Shown here: one piece after another, positions 26,460 through 34,828 of the stretch
Numbering within the stretch: position 1 is the first letter of the stretch
Layout of the letters: each line of letters begins with the position of its first letter
NCBI GenBank assembly: GCA_003565625.1
Contig: PXBD01000030.1
Coordinates: 1 to 64,000 of the forward strand
From: Gammaproteobacteria bacterium
GTDB lineage: Bacteria; Pseudomonadota; Gammaproteobacteria; Xanthomonadales; Wenzhouxiangellaceae
Direction of reading: 5' to 3'
DNA: 64,000 nt
Made by a program: the position numbers and the translations under genes
The notes under the pieces: model-generated
Database searches by the model: none
The model's input: only the letters and a program-made list of their open reading frames with translations
What the model was told of the DNA's origin: nothing

Positions 26460-26513
26460 TTTTGTTGTGCGATGCACAAAATACTAGCACAGACTTTTGT
26501 GCAGTGCAACAAA
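26460..26513 (-). promoter_or_regulatory. Candidate PhaR-binding sites upstream of the phasin
   Basis: Two related elements: TGTGCAGTGCAACAAA on the plus strand at 26498-26513, and a divergent copy in the opposite orientation at 26460-26481 (TTTTGTGCATCGCA followed by CAACAAAA on the minus strand). The first differs from the element upstream of phaB (27386-27401) at a single base. PhaR proteins elsewhere bind TGC-containing sites upstream of phasin genes; assignment here is inference. Confidence 0.55.
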
Positions 26514-26595
26514 ACCTGCTCAGCTGAGGAAAGAACGTGATCCTGCGAGCCGAAAGACCACCATTACGCCACGGGTCAGTCCGGCAGCAAAACCA

Positions 26596-27318
26596 CTAGT
26601 ACATGTGCTGACCGCCGTTGACCGATAGCGTCGACCCGGTGATGAAACCGGCGTCCTCGGCCACCAGGAAAGCAACCGCGCGGGCAATTTCTTCCGGCTG
26701 ACCGAGACGACCAACCGGAATCCTCGCCACAATTTTTTCCAGCACTTTTTCGGGCACGGCCTCGACCATGCTGGTGGCAATGTAGCCGGGCGCAATCGCG
26801 TTGACGGTAACACCCACCGCAGCACCTTCCTGCGCCAGGGCCTTGGTAAAACCGTGAATACCGGATTTGGCGGCCGCGTAGTTGACCTGACCATACTGGC
26901 CGGCCTGGCCATTGACCGAACCGATGTTCACGATCCGGCCGTACTTGCGATCGCGCATGCCCTCAATCACGGCGCGACACATGTTGAAGCATGAGGTGAG
27001 GTTGGTCTGGATAACCTCCTGCCAGCGTTCCGGTGTCATCTTGTGCATGGTCCCGTCGCGGGTAATCCCGGCATTGTTGACCAACACGCTGACCGGGCCA
27101 AGATCGGCCTCGACCCGATGAACGCCCTCCTGGCAGGCCTCAAAATCGCCAACGTCCCATTGGTAGGTTTTCGCACTAGTCTCGCGCTCGAACTCGGCAG
27201 CGGCCTCCGTGTTTCCGCCATAGCTGGCGGCCACGACGAAGCCGTTGGCAATGAGTCCTTTCGAGATGGCTGCGCCGATACCGCGCGTCCCACCGGTGAC
27301 AATGGCGACTTTACTCAT
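26596..27318 (-). CDS. phaB: Acetoacetyl-CoA reductase
   Basis: 240 residues from the ATG at 27318 (MSKVAIVTGGTRGIG). Classical SDR of the PhaB/PhbB subfamily: NNAGITRDGTMHKM, NIGSVNGQAGQYGQ with the catalytic Ser, NYAAAKSG with Tyr and Lys, NAIAPGYIATSMV, and the C-terminal GSTLSVNGGQHMY shared by PhbB enzymes. It reduces acetoacetyl-CoA to (R)-3-hydroxybutyryl-CoA with NADPH, the precursor for PhaC. No phaA thiolase gene is in the window. A longer frame upstream of 27318 lacks conservation. Confidence 0.92.
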   Translation of the reverse strand: MSKVAIVTGGTRGIGAAISKGLIANGFVVAASYGGNTEAAAEFERETSAKTYQWDVGDFEACQEGVHRVEADLGPVSVLVNNAGITRDGTMHKMTPERWQEVIQTNLTSCFNMCRAVIEGMRDRKYGRIVNIGSVNGQAGQYGQVNYAAAKSGIHGFTKALAQEGAAVGVTVNAIAPGYIATSMVEAVPEKVLEKIVARIPVGRLGQPEEIARAVAFLVAEDAGFITGSTLSVNGGQHMY

Positions 27319-27385
27319 GGTACTACTCCCGAAGCAGTTTCTGATCCAACAACCCCATTGTGCACGTGTTATAAGCAAAAGTAAC

Positions 27386-27401
27386 TGTGCAGCGCAACAA
27401 A
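27386..27401. promoter_or_regulatory. Candidate PhaR site upstream of phaB
   Basis: TGTGCAGCGCAACAAA, identical except for one base to the element upstream of the phasin gene. It lies 68 nt before the phaB start. Two near-identical 16-mers ahead of two PHA genes in a cluster that encodes PhaR suggest a shared operator. Confidence 0.55.
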
Positions 27402-27408
27402 CGCTGGT

Positions 27409-27987
27409 TCAAGGGTGCGCGATGATCAATCGCATCAGACCACGCGACCGGTACCCCTCCGGATCAATCCGAAAACCTGCCTCGACCAGCGTGCGCTCGG
27501 TGTCGCGATTGGGGTGGCAGCCGCCGGTCACGCGTGTCCAGACGGGCTGCAGGCCATTGAGCAGGCCGGCGGCGAACGGCTGGCGGGCCTGGACGTGCTC
27601 AAACATCAGCAAACGTCCGCCCGGCCGCAGCACGCGACGGATTTCCGCCAGCCCGCGCAAAGGCTCGCTGACGCTGCAAAACACCAGGCTGGAGACCACA
27701 CAGTCAAAACTGTCGTCGACAAACGGCAGGTATTCGGCCCGCGCTACCAGCAGGCCTGCCCCAGGCACCCTGCGCGCGGATCGCTGGACGGAACCGGCCA
27801 CCGGGTCTATGCCCCAAAGCGCCTCGCTGCGGGCGGCGAGCTCACGCAAGCCCAGTCCGGTGCCGCAGCCCACCTCAAGCACCCGTCCGGCCGCCTGCGC
27901 CAGCAGAGCCCGGCGCCATCGAGCCAGCCCGGGAAACAGCCGGATCAGCGCGTCGTACAGCCATGGCACTTGTTCGACACCGCGCAC
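27409..27987 (-). CDS. Class I SAM-dependent methyltransferase
   Basis: About 192 residues from the GTG at 27987 (12 nt after the hspQ stop); a GTG at 27969 is an alternative and earlier frame extensions run through hspQ. SAM-binding motif I VLEVGCGTGLGLREL, motif II region GLLVARAEYLPFVDDSFDCVVSSLV, and the post-motif LRVLRPGGRLLMFEHV are of UbiE/methyltransf_11 type. An N-terminal helical lead (VPWLYDALIRLFPGLARWRR) resembles methyltransferases acting on lipids or quinones. Substrate unknown; it is likely cotranscribed with hspQ. Confidence 0.8.
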   Translation of the reverse strand: MRGVEQVPWLYDALIRLFPGLARWRRALLAQAAGRVLEVGCGTGLGLRELAARSEALWGIDPVAGSVQRSARRVPGAGLLVARAEYLPFVDDSFDCVVSSLVFCSVSEPLRGLAEIRRVLRPGGRLLMFEHVQARQPFAAGLLNGLQPVWTRVTGGCHPNRDTERTLVEAGFRIDPEGYRSRGLMRLIIAHP

Positions 27988-27998
27988 GATCGTGCGAC

Positions 27999-28313
27999 CT
28001 ATTGCAATGCCCGGCTGGCCAGGTAGCGGCCGCCGACAAAACGCGAAAAAAACCGACCGAGAGCGGGGTGATCTACCTGCCCACCCTGCGGATCCGGCTC
28101 GAGATGGCGTTCGGCCACGTAGGTCGCATGATCGGCGCCGTGGACCAGTACGTGGTACCAGGGCCGATCCTTCGGCGGTCGCGAGCGCGCCACCTTCGCG
28201 TACCACTCCTCGGTTCCCTGAAAGACCGGATCGACATCCACGATGACGCCGCGGTAGCCAAAACGACGATGACAGATGACCTGTCCAATGAAGAATTTCG
28301 GTTTATGATCCAT
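27999..28313 (-). CDS. hspQ: Heat shock protein HspQ
   Basis: 104 residues matching HspQ: KFFIGQVICHRRFGYRGVIV, DVDPVFQGTEEWY, PWYHVLVHGADHATYVAERHLE. HspQ is a hemimethylated-DNA-binding/Lon-modulating small protein that promotes degradation of specific substrates. The start at 28313 aligns with the family N terminus. The gene is divergent from the acyltransferase, with their starts only about 30 nt apart, so their promoters must overlap the coding ends. Confidence 0.9.
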   Translation of the reverse strand: MDHKPKFFIGQVICHRRFGYRGVIVDVDPVFQGTEEWYAKVARSRPPKDRPWYHVLVHGADHATYVAERHLEPDPQGGQVDHPALGRFFSRFVGGRYLASRALQ

Positions 28314-28343
28314 GCAGCCAAGCTTATCAGCCCTTATCGTCCC

Positions 28344-29297
28344 ATGATTCGTTCCACGGCCCGCGGTTTGCGCATTGCCGGCGCCCTCTTGCTGCTGACT
28401 CTCAACAGCCTGCTGCATGTCGGCCCGCTGCTGCTGGTCGCCCTGGTCAAGGCCGTTGTGCGACTGAATCCGGTCCGCGACAGCTGTGATCGCTGGCTGA
28501 TGGCCCTGGTCGCGAACTGGATTGACGTCAACAGCTGGATGATGGACCGCCTGACCAGCATTCGGATCCACGTTGAGGGCCTGCCGGAGCCCATGCCGGA
28601 CGGGCATTTCATGATCCTGTCGAACCATCAAAGCTGGGTCGATATCCCCGTTTTGCAGAAGGTACTCAACCACCGTCTGCCGATGCTGCGCTTCTTCCTC
28701 AAAAGCCAGCTGATCTGGGTTCCGATTCTGGGCCTGGCCTGGTGGGCGTTGGATTTCCCGTTCATGAAGCGCTATTCCCGCGAGCAGGTCGCTCGCCGGC
28801 CGGAACTGGCCGGCCGTGACATCGAAGCCACCCGAACGTTTTGCCGGAAATTCAGCCGCATCCCGGTCGCGGTGGGCAACTTTGTTGAAGGCACGCGCTA
28901 CACCGAGGCCAAGCATGCTGAACAAAACTCACCCCATCGCCACCTCCTTAAGCCCCGCGCGGGCGGCACCGCTTTCGTGCTCGATGCCATGGGAAAGAAC
29001 ATCGATCGCCTGGTTGACGTCACCATCGTCTACCCGCACGGTCGCGGGGAACTGGTCGACCTGTTTGCTGACCGCATTCCCGAGGTACGCATGCACATAC
29101 GGCTGCTATCCATTCCGGAGCGCTTCCGCGGCGGCGACTATGCCGGCGATGAAGATTACCGGGCCGAGTTCCAGCAATGGCTCAACGAGCTTTGGCGCCA
29201 AAAGGATGCAACCATCGACCGCCTGCTGGAGGCAAAACCCGCCGCCGAGCCCACCGGCAAGGACAACGACAACGACAACCAGGGTCAGGCATCATGA
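28344..29297 (+). CDS. PlsC/YihG-type acyltransferase
   Basis: 317 residues from the ATG at 28344. An N-terminal membrane segment (GALLLLTLNSLLHVGPLLLVALV) precedes the acyltransferase domain: the HX4D motif in SNHQSWVDIP, FFLKSQLIWVPILGLAWWALDFPFM, and the GNFVEGTRYT motif. These match the YihG/YihF subgroup of lysophosphatidic-acid acyltransferases, which use acyl-CoA/ACP to acylate lysophospholipids at the inner membrane. The C-terminal tail is rich in Asp/Asn (DNDNDNQG). The stop overlaps the ATG of the amidase by 4 nt. In-frame ATG upstream at 28305 is possible but overlaps the hspQ start. Confidence 0.85.
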   Translation: MIRSTARGLRIAGALLLLTLNSLLHVGPLLLVALVKAVVRLNPVRDSCDRWLMALVANWIDVNSWMMDRLTSIRIHVEGLPEPMPDGHFMILSNHQSWVDIPVLQKVLNHRLPMLRFFLKSQLIWVPILGLAWWALDFPFMKRYSREQVARRPELAGRDIEATRTFCRKFSRIPVAVGNFVEGTRYTEAKHAEQNSPHRHLLKPRAGGTAFVLDAMGKNIDRLVDVTIVYPHGRGELVDLFADRIPEVRMHIRLLSIPERFRGGDYAGDEDYRAEFQQWLNELWRQKDATIDRLLEAKPAAEPTGKDNDNDNQGQAS

Positions 29298-30901
29298 CCA
29301 AACCATTCCGAAGGATTAGGAAAGCCGCCATGCTCCCGATGAGTATCTTTCACCGCAATGCACTCAAAGTCCTGGTCTTGCTGCTGATGACGAGCGCAGC
29401 CAGTGCCCAAACCGCCTGGCATGACCGCTCCATAGCGGAACTGCACGAGCTGCTGATTGCCGGTGAGCTCAGCGCGGTCACCCTCACCCGTCACTACCTT
29501 GACCGAATCGAAGCATTCGACACTGAACTGGCCAGCGTGATTGCCACCAGCCCCGATGCCCTGGAACAGGCCGGAGCGCTCGATCGGCACCTGGCCGAAG
29601 GCGGCACGCCAGGCCCGCTGCACGGTATCCCCATCCTGCTCAAGGACAATATTGAAGCGCGCGAACTGCCGACCACGGCCGGCTCGCTGGCGTTACAGGA
29701 GAACCACACCCGGCGCGATGCGCCGCTGGTGGCCAGCCTGCGCGCCGCCGGGGCGGTGATTCTCGGCAAGACCAACCTGAGCGAATGGGCCAACTTCCGC
29801 GGCGAACGCTCGTCCAGCGGCTGGAGTGCCGTGGGCGGCCAGACGCGCAATCCGTTCGATCCGACCCGCACGCCCTGTGGCTCCAGCTCGGGTTCCGGGG
29901 TTGCGGTTGCGGCCGGTTTCGCCCCGGTCGCCATCGGCACCGAAACCAACGGCTCGGTCGTCTGCCCGGCCACGGCCAACGGCAACGCCGCGATCAAGCC
30001 CACGGTCGGCCTGGTCAGCCGCACCCACATCGTGCCCATCTCGCACACCCAGGATACCGCCGGCCCGATGGCCATGAATCTGGCCGACGCAGTGCGCGTC
30101 CTGGCGGCCATGATGGGACCGGATCCGGCAGACTCGGCCACCGCCGAGCAACCGGACTGGGACCGCGAGGAGTTACTCGACGCGCTCGACCAGGCCAGCC
30201 TCCAGGGGATGCGGGTTGGCGTGATCCGCGGCTTGTCGAACTTTCATCCACGCGTGACCGACATCTATGAGGAGGCCGTCACCCTGCTCGAGGCTTCCGG
30301 TGCCGAGGTGGTCGACGATCTCAACCTGGACTGGCCGGACGGCTTCTGGGAGGACACCTACAGCGTCCTGCTGCACGAATTTCGCCACACCCTCAACAGC
30401 TACCTGGCCAGTCTGCCCGACGAACAACTGAGCCAGCTCGACCTCGCCGCTCTGATCGAGTTCAACCAGACCTATGCCGAGGTACAGATGCCGTGGTTCG
30501 GCCAGGAGCATTTCGAGCGTGCCGAGGCGACCGATGGCATCGAATCGGAAACCTACCTCGAGGCTCTGGCCCGAATCCAGTCTGCCACGCGCGCGGGCGG
30601 CATCGACCGCCTGCTGGCCGAGTTCGAGGTGGATGTTCTGGTATCGCCAACCGGTGGCCCGGCCTGGAAGATCGACTGGATCAACGGCGACCACTTCGGC
30701 GGCGGCAGCGCCACACCAGCCGCGGTCTCGGGCTACCCGGCGATCACTGTTCCGATGGGCGCGATCCACGGCATGCCGGTGGGCTTGAGCTTTTTTGCCG
30801 GGCGCTACAGCGAGCCGGCCCTGATTCGCGCGGCGCAAGCATTCGAAAGCGCGCGCGAACCGCTGCCATCGCCCAACCTGGACTCTCGTCCCGGGCCCTG
30901 A
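29294..30901 (+). CDS. Exported amidase (amidase signature family)
   Basis: 535 residues from the ATG that overlaps the preceding stop; a later ATG at 29330 would remove a basic lead before the signal peptide (ALKVLVLLLMTSAASA-QT). Amidase signature triad: Lys in ILLKDNIEA, the cis-Ser in PCGSSSGSG and the nucleophile Ser in GTETNGSVVCPA. Conserved GAVILGKTNLSEWANFR and ITVPMGAIHGMPVGLSFF are present. It hydrolyses amide bonds of unknown substrates in the periplasm. It is translationally coupled to the acyltransferase gene. Confidence 0.9.
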   Translation: MTKPFRRIRKAAMLPMSIFHRNALKVLVLLLMTSAASAQTAWHDRSIAELHELLIAGELSAVTLTRHYLDRIEAFDTELASVIATSPDALEQAGALDRHLAEGGTPGPLHGIPILLKDNIEARELPTTAGSLALQENHTRRDAPLVASLRAAGAVILGKTNLSEWANFRGERSSSGWSAVGGQTRNPFDPTRTPCGSSSGSGVAVAAGFAPVAIGTETNGSVVCPATANGNAAIKPTVGLVSRTHIVPISHTQDTAGPMAMNLADAVRVLAAMMGPDPADSATAEQPDWDREELLDALDQASLQGMRVGVIRGLSNFHPRVTDIYEEAVTLLEASGAEVVDDLNLDWPDGFWEDTYSVLLHEFRHTLNSYLASLPDEQLSQLDLAALIEFNQTYAEVQMPWFGQEHFERAEATDGIESETYLEALARIQSATRAGGIDRLLAEFEVDVLVSPTGGPAWKIDWINGDHFGGGSATPAAVSGYPAITVPMGAIHGMPVGLSFFAGRYSEPALIRAAQAFESAREPLPSPNLDSRPGP

Positions 30902-30918
30902 AATGGTTCTGGACAGCG

Positions 30919-30948
30919 CTGAAAGCGGTGCCATCGGAGGCGTATACT
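30919..30948 (+). promoter_or_regulatory. Candidate promoter of the mrp operon
   Basis: -35-like CTGAAA (30919-30924), 18-nt spacer, -10 TATACT (30943-30948, five of six consensus bases). It lies 24 nt upstream of the first mrp start codon and after the amidase stop, so the antiporter operon can be transcribed independently. Confidence 0.5.
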
Positions 30949-30972
30949 AAAAAGTCAGAAATCGAGGAGAGC

Positions 30973-31458
30973 GTGTTGCGCTGGGCCCGTCTGACTGCCG
31001 TCGGCTTTCTGTTCTGGCTGATCCTGACCGCCGGCATGGGCTGGTGGACCGTGCTGATCGGGCTCGCGATTGCCGGCCTGGTGGCGGTGTTGAAAATCCA
31101 CATGCTGGCGACGGATTCCACCGAGCCGACCTTGAGCGGACGGGAAACCCTGGGCATGATCGGCTATGCCCTCGGCATGATCGCTCTGGTCCTGCCGGCC
31201 GCCTGGCGAGTGGCAATGATCGTGATGAGGCGCGACCTGAACGTGCACCCGGGCGTGCTGTATCACCGAACGACGCTGACCCGCCCCATCGCCCGAACCG
31301 CGCTGGCCAACAGCATTACCCTGACGCCGGGAACGCACTGCGTCGACCTTGATGATGACCGGCTTGTCATCCACTACCTGAACCCGAATTTCACTGCAGC
31401 GCTGGATCAGCACGTCCTGGAACGACGCCTGGCCGCCATTCTGGAGCGACCGGCATGA
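30973..31458 (+). CDS. mrpE: Mrp cation/proton antiporter subunit E
   Basis: 161 residues from GTG 30973 (TTG 30976 is possible) behind GAGGAGA. Two membrane segments at the N terminus (LTAVGFLFWLILTAGMGW, TVLIGLAIAGLVAVL), then the MNHE signature: RRDLNVHPGVLYHRT, RTALANSITLTPGTHCVDLDDDRLVIHYLN. MrpE is a small structural subunit of the heteromeric Na+/H+ antiporter. It is first in a ten-gene run with 4-nt overlaps between most genes. Confidence 0.9.
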   Translation: MLRWARLTAVGFLFWLILTAGMGWWTVLIGLAIAGLVAVLKIHMLATDSTEPTLSGRETLGMIGYALGMIALVLPAAWRVAMIVMRRDLNVHPGVLYHRTTLTRPIARTALANSITLTPGTHCVDLDDDRLVIHYLNPNFTAALDQHVLERRLAAILERPA

Positions 31459-31736
31459 GCAACCTGCTGTGGGGTGCGATTCTGTTTTTGCTGGTCAACG
31501 CGCTGGCCTGTCTCGGTCGGGCCATCCACGGCCCGACTCTGCCCGACCGCATTATTGCCGCCAACGTGATCGGCACCAAGACCGTAATCGTGCTGGTCCT
31601 GCTCGGCGTGATTCTCAACCAGGTCATCTGGCTTGATGTGGCTCTGGTTTACGGTTTGCTCAGCTTTACCTTGAGCCTGGTGGTCGGCCGCCTGATCGAA
31701 ACCGGCCGCCTGGCGCGGCTGGAAAAACCGTCATGA
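31455..31736 (+). CDS. mrpF: Mrp antiporter subunit F
   Basis: 93 residues, three membrane segments with the family block RAIHGPTLPDRIIAANVIGTK between the first and second. MrpF/PhaF-type subunits form part of the small membrane core of Mrp antiporters. Start ATG overlaps the mrpE stop and its stop overlaps mrpG by 4 nt. Length is normal. Confidence 0.9.
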   Translation: MSNLLWGAILFLLVNALACLGRAIHGPTLPDRIIAANVIGTKTVIVLVLLGVILNQVIWLDVALVYGLLSFTLSLVVGRLIETGRLARLEKPS

Positions 31737-32059
31737 TCGAGTGGTTGATCAACGGGCTGGCCGCTGTGCTGATCCTGGCCGGCTGCGGCTTTTTCCTGGC
31801 CGGCACCATCGGTTTGCTGCGCTTGCCGGACTTTTACTGCCGCGTCCACGCGACCACCAAGTGCGACCCGGTCGGTGCGGTCCTGATCCTGACCGGGGCG
31901 GGTCTGCTCAGCGGCCCCGACCTGGGCGCAATCCGCATTCTGGCCTTGATCGCCCTGATCGTCATCACCAGCCCGACCGCCGGCCATGCGCTGGCGCGGG
32001 CCGGCTGGCATGCCGGCCACCGTCCCTGGACCCGGGAGAACCGTGATGAGCCCCAATGA
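31733..32059 (+). CDS. mrpG: Mrp antiporter subunit G
   Basis: 108 residues with three membrane segments and the MnhG signature FFLAGTIGLLRLPDFYCRVH, ATTKCDPVGAVLILTG and SPTAGHALARAGWHAG. A small subunit of the Mrp complex. It overlaps mrpF upstream by 4 nt and the next gene downstream by 14 nt. Confidence 0.9.
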   Translation: MIEWLINGLAAVLILAGCGFFLAGTIGLLRLPDFYCRVHATTKCDPVGAVLILTGAGLLSGPDLGAIRILALIALIVITSPTAGHALARAGWHAGHRPWTRENRDEPQ

Positions 32060-32294
32060 ACTCTTCGACCTGCTGATCCTTGCCCTACTGATTGTGTGTG
32101 CGCTCGCCATTGCCCGCACGAAAGACCTGGCTGCGGCCGTGATCCTGTTTTCGGTGTACAGTTTTGCGCTGTGCCTGCTGTGGGTGCATCGGGGGGCGCC
32201 GGACGTCGCCATGACCGAAGCGGCCGTCGGCGCCGGGGTCACCGCGGTTTTGTTCTTCTACACCCTCACCCGGACCGGACGGCGCGAGAAATGA
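32046..32294 (+). CDS. DUF4040/MbhD-like small subunit of the Mrp cluster
   Basis: 82 residues with three membrane segments and the MbhD-type core RTKDLAAAVILFSVYSFALC, followed by GAPDVAMTEAAVGAGVTAVLF, the segment that in Mrp systems forms the C-terminal part of MrpA. Here it is a separate gene, as in archaeal Mbh and related clusters. It begins inside the end of mrpG (14-nt overlap) and ends 4 nt into the next gene. Confidence 0.85.
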   Translation: MSPNELFDLLILALLIVCALAIARTKDLAAAVILFSVYSFALCLLWVHRGAPDVAMTEAAVGAGVTAVLFFYTLTRTGRREK

Positions 32295-32998
32295 GAAGCG
32301 GGCTTGCGCTGCTGGTTGTCGTCTTGCTGGCCGGGCTGATGATGGCCGGGGTCAGTCAGTTACCGCCACCTGGCGCGCCCGACAGCGCGGTTCACGGCCA
32401 CGTTGCCGCAACCTACATTGACGGCGGCGCCGAGGCCGGCGGCGCGCCCAATCTGGTCACTGCCGTACTGCTCAATTACCGTGCCTTCGATACCTATGGC
32501 GAGGTGGTGGTGATCTTCGCGGCCCTGATTGCGGTGCTGGCGGTCGGCCTGGCCGGTCGCCCGATCCGATCGCCACGCCAGGCACCCACGGTGCCAGTCA
32601 GCCCGGTGGTCGACCAGGTTGTCCGGCTGCTTGCACCCTTCATTGCCCTGTTTGCCTTGTTCATGATTCTCGAAGGGCATGTTCTGCCCGGGGGCGGGTT
32701 CCAGGGTGGTGTGGTCCTGGGCACGCTGATCATTCTGCTGGGCCTGGTACTGAGCCCGCGACGTCTGCGCCACCTGCTTCCGCACAAGGCGGTGTTCTGG
32801 ATACGGTCCGCTGCCGTGCTGACCTTTGCCTGCACGGCCCTGACCGGACTGGCCCTGACCGGCTGGCTGTTTGCGCTGCCCGAACCGCACTGGCTGGGGG
32901 AATCGGTCATCGTGGGCCTGGAACTGGCCATCGGCATCGGTTCGGCGTTTGCAGTTGCCGGGTTTTTCCTGAGCCTGGAGGCCGATCGTCATCGCTAA
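32291..32998 (+). CDS. mrpB: MbhE-MrpB fusion subunit
   Basis: 235 residues. The N-terminal 90 residues resemble MbhE/MrpA C-terminal sequence (GLALLVVVLLAGLMMAG, LVTAVLLNYRAFDTYGEVVV), and residues about 100-235 are MnhB (VVDQVVRLLAPFIALFALFM, LEGHVLPGGGFQGGVVLG). Thus the functions usually split between MrpA's tail and MrpB are joined in one protein. It is part of the inner-membrane proton-pathway subunits. Start overlaps the upstream stop. Its own stop lies within the likely 5' end of mrpC. Confidence 0.88.
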   Translation: MRSGLALLVVVLLAGLMMAGVSQLPPPGAPDSAVHGHVAATYIDGGAEAGGAPNLVTAVLLNYRAFDTYGEVVVIFAALIAVLAVGLAGRPIRSPRQAPTVPVSPVVDQVVRLLAPFIALFALFMILEGHVLPGGGFQGGVVLGTLIILLGLVLSPRRLRHLLPHKAVFWIRSAAVLTFACTALTGLALTGWLFALPEPHWLGESVIVGLELAIGIGSAFAVAGFFLSLEADRHR

Positions 32999-33026
32999 CG
33001 GACTGGCGCATTTCGACTATATCGCC

Positions 33027-33344
33027 GTGGTGATCCTGTTCGCCGTGGGGCTCTACATCGTCCTGACCAAGCAGAATCTGCTGAAAAAAATCATTGGTCT
33101 GAACATCATGGAAACCGCGGTGTTCGGGCTGATCGTCACCTCGGGCATGGTGACCGGCGGCTCACCGCCGCTGCTCGGACAAGGTCTGGAGCCGCCCTAC
33201 GCCAGCCCAATCGCCCATGCCTTGGTCCTGACCGGGATCGTGGTGGCCTTGAGCGTGACCGCACTGGCCCTTGTGCTGATTCTTCGGGTCCAGAGCGAAT
33301 GTGGCTCGATTGAGCTCGATGACCTGCTTGAGCGCGAAGAGTGA
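33027..33344 (+). CDS. mrpC: Mrp antiporter subunit C (NuoK-like)
   Basis: At least 105 residues, with the NuoK-like motif LYIVLTKQNLLKKIIGLNIMETAV and the LEPPYASPIAHALVLTGIVVALS region. The first canonical start in frame is the GTG at 33027, but this cuts the first membrane segment; upstream codons 32991-33026 read IANGLAHFDYIA, which matches the normal N terminus of MrpC. GGAGG at 32977-32981 sits just ahead of ATC/GTC codons (32985-32991), so initiation may be at a non-canonical codon. The stop overlaps the GTG of mrpD. Confidence 0.85.
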   Translation: MVILFAVGLYIVLTKQNLLKKIIGLNIMETAVFGLIVTSGMVTGGSPPLLGQGLEPPYASPIAHALVLTGIVVALSVTALALVLILRVQSECGSIELDDLLEREE

Positions 33345-34828
33345 CTCAGGTCATGCACCTGCTGCCGCTGACCGCCTTGCTGCCGATCACGGCCGGCGCC
33401 CTCGCGCCAGCTCTGTTTTATCGCCGCCCGGACGCCTGCTGGTGGTGGGCGCTGGCGGCCATGCTGGCCAACCTGATCGCGGTGTCCATACTCTGGTTCG
33501 AGTTGCACACCGGGACAACGATCCGCTACCCGCTGGGCGGCTGGCCGGCCCCCTACGGCATCGAGTTGGTGTTCGACGGGGTGGCCGCGCTGATGCTGGT
33601 TCTGGCCGCGCTGTCGGTGGCCATCATGATTGCCTCTCGGCGCTATATCAACGCAACGATTCCAAAAGGACGCCGCAGCCTGGCCTACGCCCTGGTATTG
33701 ATCAACCTGGGCGGCATGAACGGCTTTGTGGCCGCCGCCGACCTGTTCAACCTGTTTGTCTTCATGGAGATCTTTTCCATCACCGCCTACGCGCTGGTCG
33801 CTCTGGCGCGCGGACCTGTTGCCGCACTGGCCGCGCTCAAGTACCTGCTGGTTGGCGCGGTGTCCTCGCTGCTGGTCCTGCTGGCGGTCGCCCTGCTCTA
33901 CGCCCAAACCGGCAGCCTGAACATGGCCGACATCGCCGCAAGGCTGGCCGCGGCCGACGCGCCGGGCGCGTCGGCCCTGGCTTTGGGTTGCCTGGTGGTC
34001 GGTTTCCTGGTCAAGGCTGCCATTTTCCCGCTGCACTTCTGGCTGCCGGACGCCCATGCTTCGGCACCCAGCCCGGTCAGCGCATTACTGTCCGGACTGG
34101 TCGTCAAGATGGGCGTTGTCGGCCTGGTGCGCACCCGAATCCTGTTCGTGGAGGCCGACGTGGTGCCCGTTGTCCTGCTCGACCAGCTTCTGGTCTGGCT
34201 GGGCGCGATCGCCGTGCTGGCCGGCGCGGTGCTGGCCCTGGTCCAGCGCGAGCTCAAACTGATGCTGGCCTACTCCACTGTAGCCAACATGGGCTACATC
34301 GCCGTAGGACTGGGGCTGGCTACCAGTGCGGCTGTCGGCGGCGCACTGGCCCATACGGTCTACCACGCGGTGATCAAGACCGGTTTGTTCCTGACCGCCG
34401 GGTCGATCCTGCTGTGCACCGGCTTAAGCCGAGTTGACGACCTGCGCGGACTGGGCCAGCGCATGCCGCTGACTTGCGGGGCCCTGGTGCTTGGCCTGCT
34501 GGCAGCCACCGGCATCCCGACCACTGCCGGCTTCGTGGGCAAGTGGCAGATTGCCGTCGGCGCCCTGGAAGCCGGACAGCCCTGGGTGGTCGGCGTGATT
34601 CTGGCCGGCTCGCTGTTGACGCTGAGCTGGGCAATCCGGGTGATCAACAGTCTGTTTTTCCGGCCGCCGGCCCGGGCTCGGGTCATCATTGCAGACGAAG
34701 CGCCGGCCAGCCTGCTCATCCCGTCGGTCGTGCTCGCGCTTCTGGCCATCGCCGGCGGCCTGGGCGGCGCCGTCCTGCTCGAACTGGTTGAACCCCTGAC
34801 CACGCGCATCGTCGGGCAGCCGTCATGA
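33341..34828 (+). CDS. mrpD: Mrp antiporter subunit D (first antiporter-like subunit)
   Basis: 495 residues from GTG 33341 (ATG 33353 possible). NuoN/MrpD-type proton-conducting subunit with the TM5 glutamate in LFNLFVFMEIFSITAYAL, the TM7 lysine in GFLVKAAIFPLHFWLPDAH and SALLSGLVVKMGVVGLVR. These acidic/basic pairs form the proton/ion path. It follows mrpC with a 4-nt overlap. Closest in kind to canonical MrpD. Confidence 0.92.
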   Translation: MTQVMHLLPLTALLPITAGALAPALFYRRPDACWWWALAAMLANLIAVSILWFELHTGTTIRYPLGGWPAPYGIELVFDGVAALMLVLAALSVAIMIASRRYINATIPKGRRSLAYALVLINLGGMNGFVAAADLFNLFVFMEIFSITAYALVALARGPVAALAALKYLLVGAVSSLLVLLAVALLYAQTGSLNMADIAARLAAADAPGASALALGCLVVGFLVKAAIFPLHFWLPDAHASAPSPVSALLSGLVVKMGVVGLVRTRILFVEADVVPVVLLDQLLVWLGAIAVLAGAVLALVQRELKLMLAYSTVANMGYIAVGLGLATSAAVGGALAHTVYHAVIKTGLFLTAGSILLCTGLSRVDDLRGLGQRMPLTCGALVLGLLAATGIPTTAGFVGKWQIAVGALEAGQPWVVGVILAGSLLTLSWAIRVINSLFFRPPARARVIIADEAPASLLIPSVVLALLAIAGGLGGAVLLELVEPLTTRIVGQPS

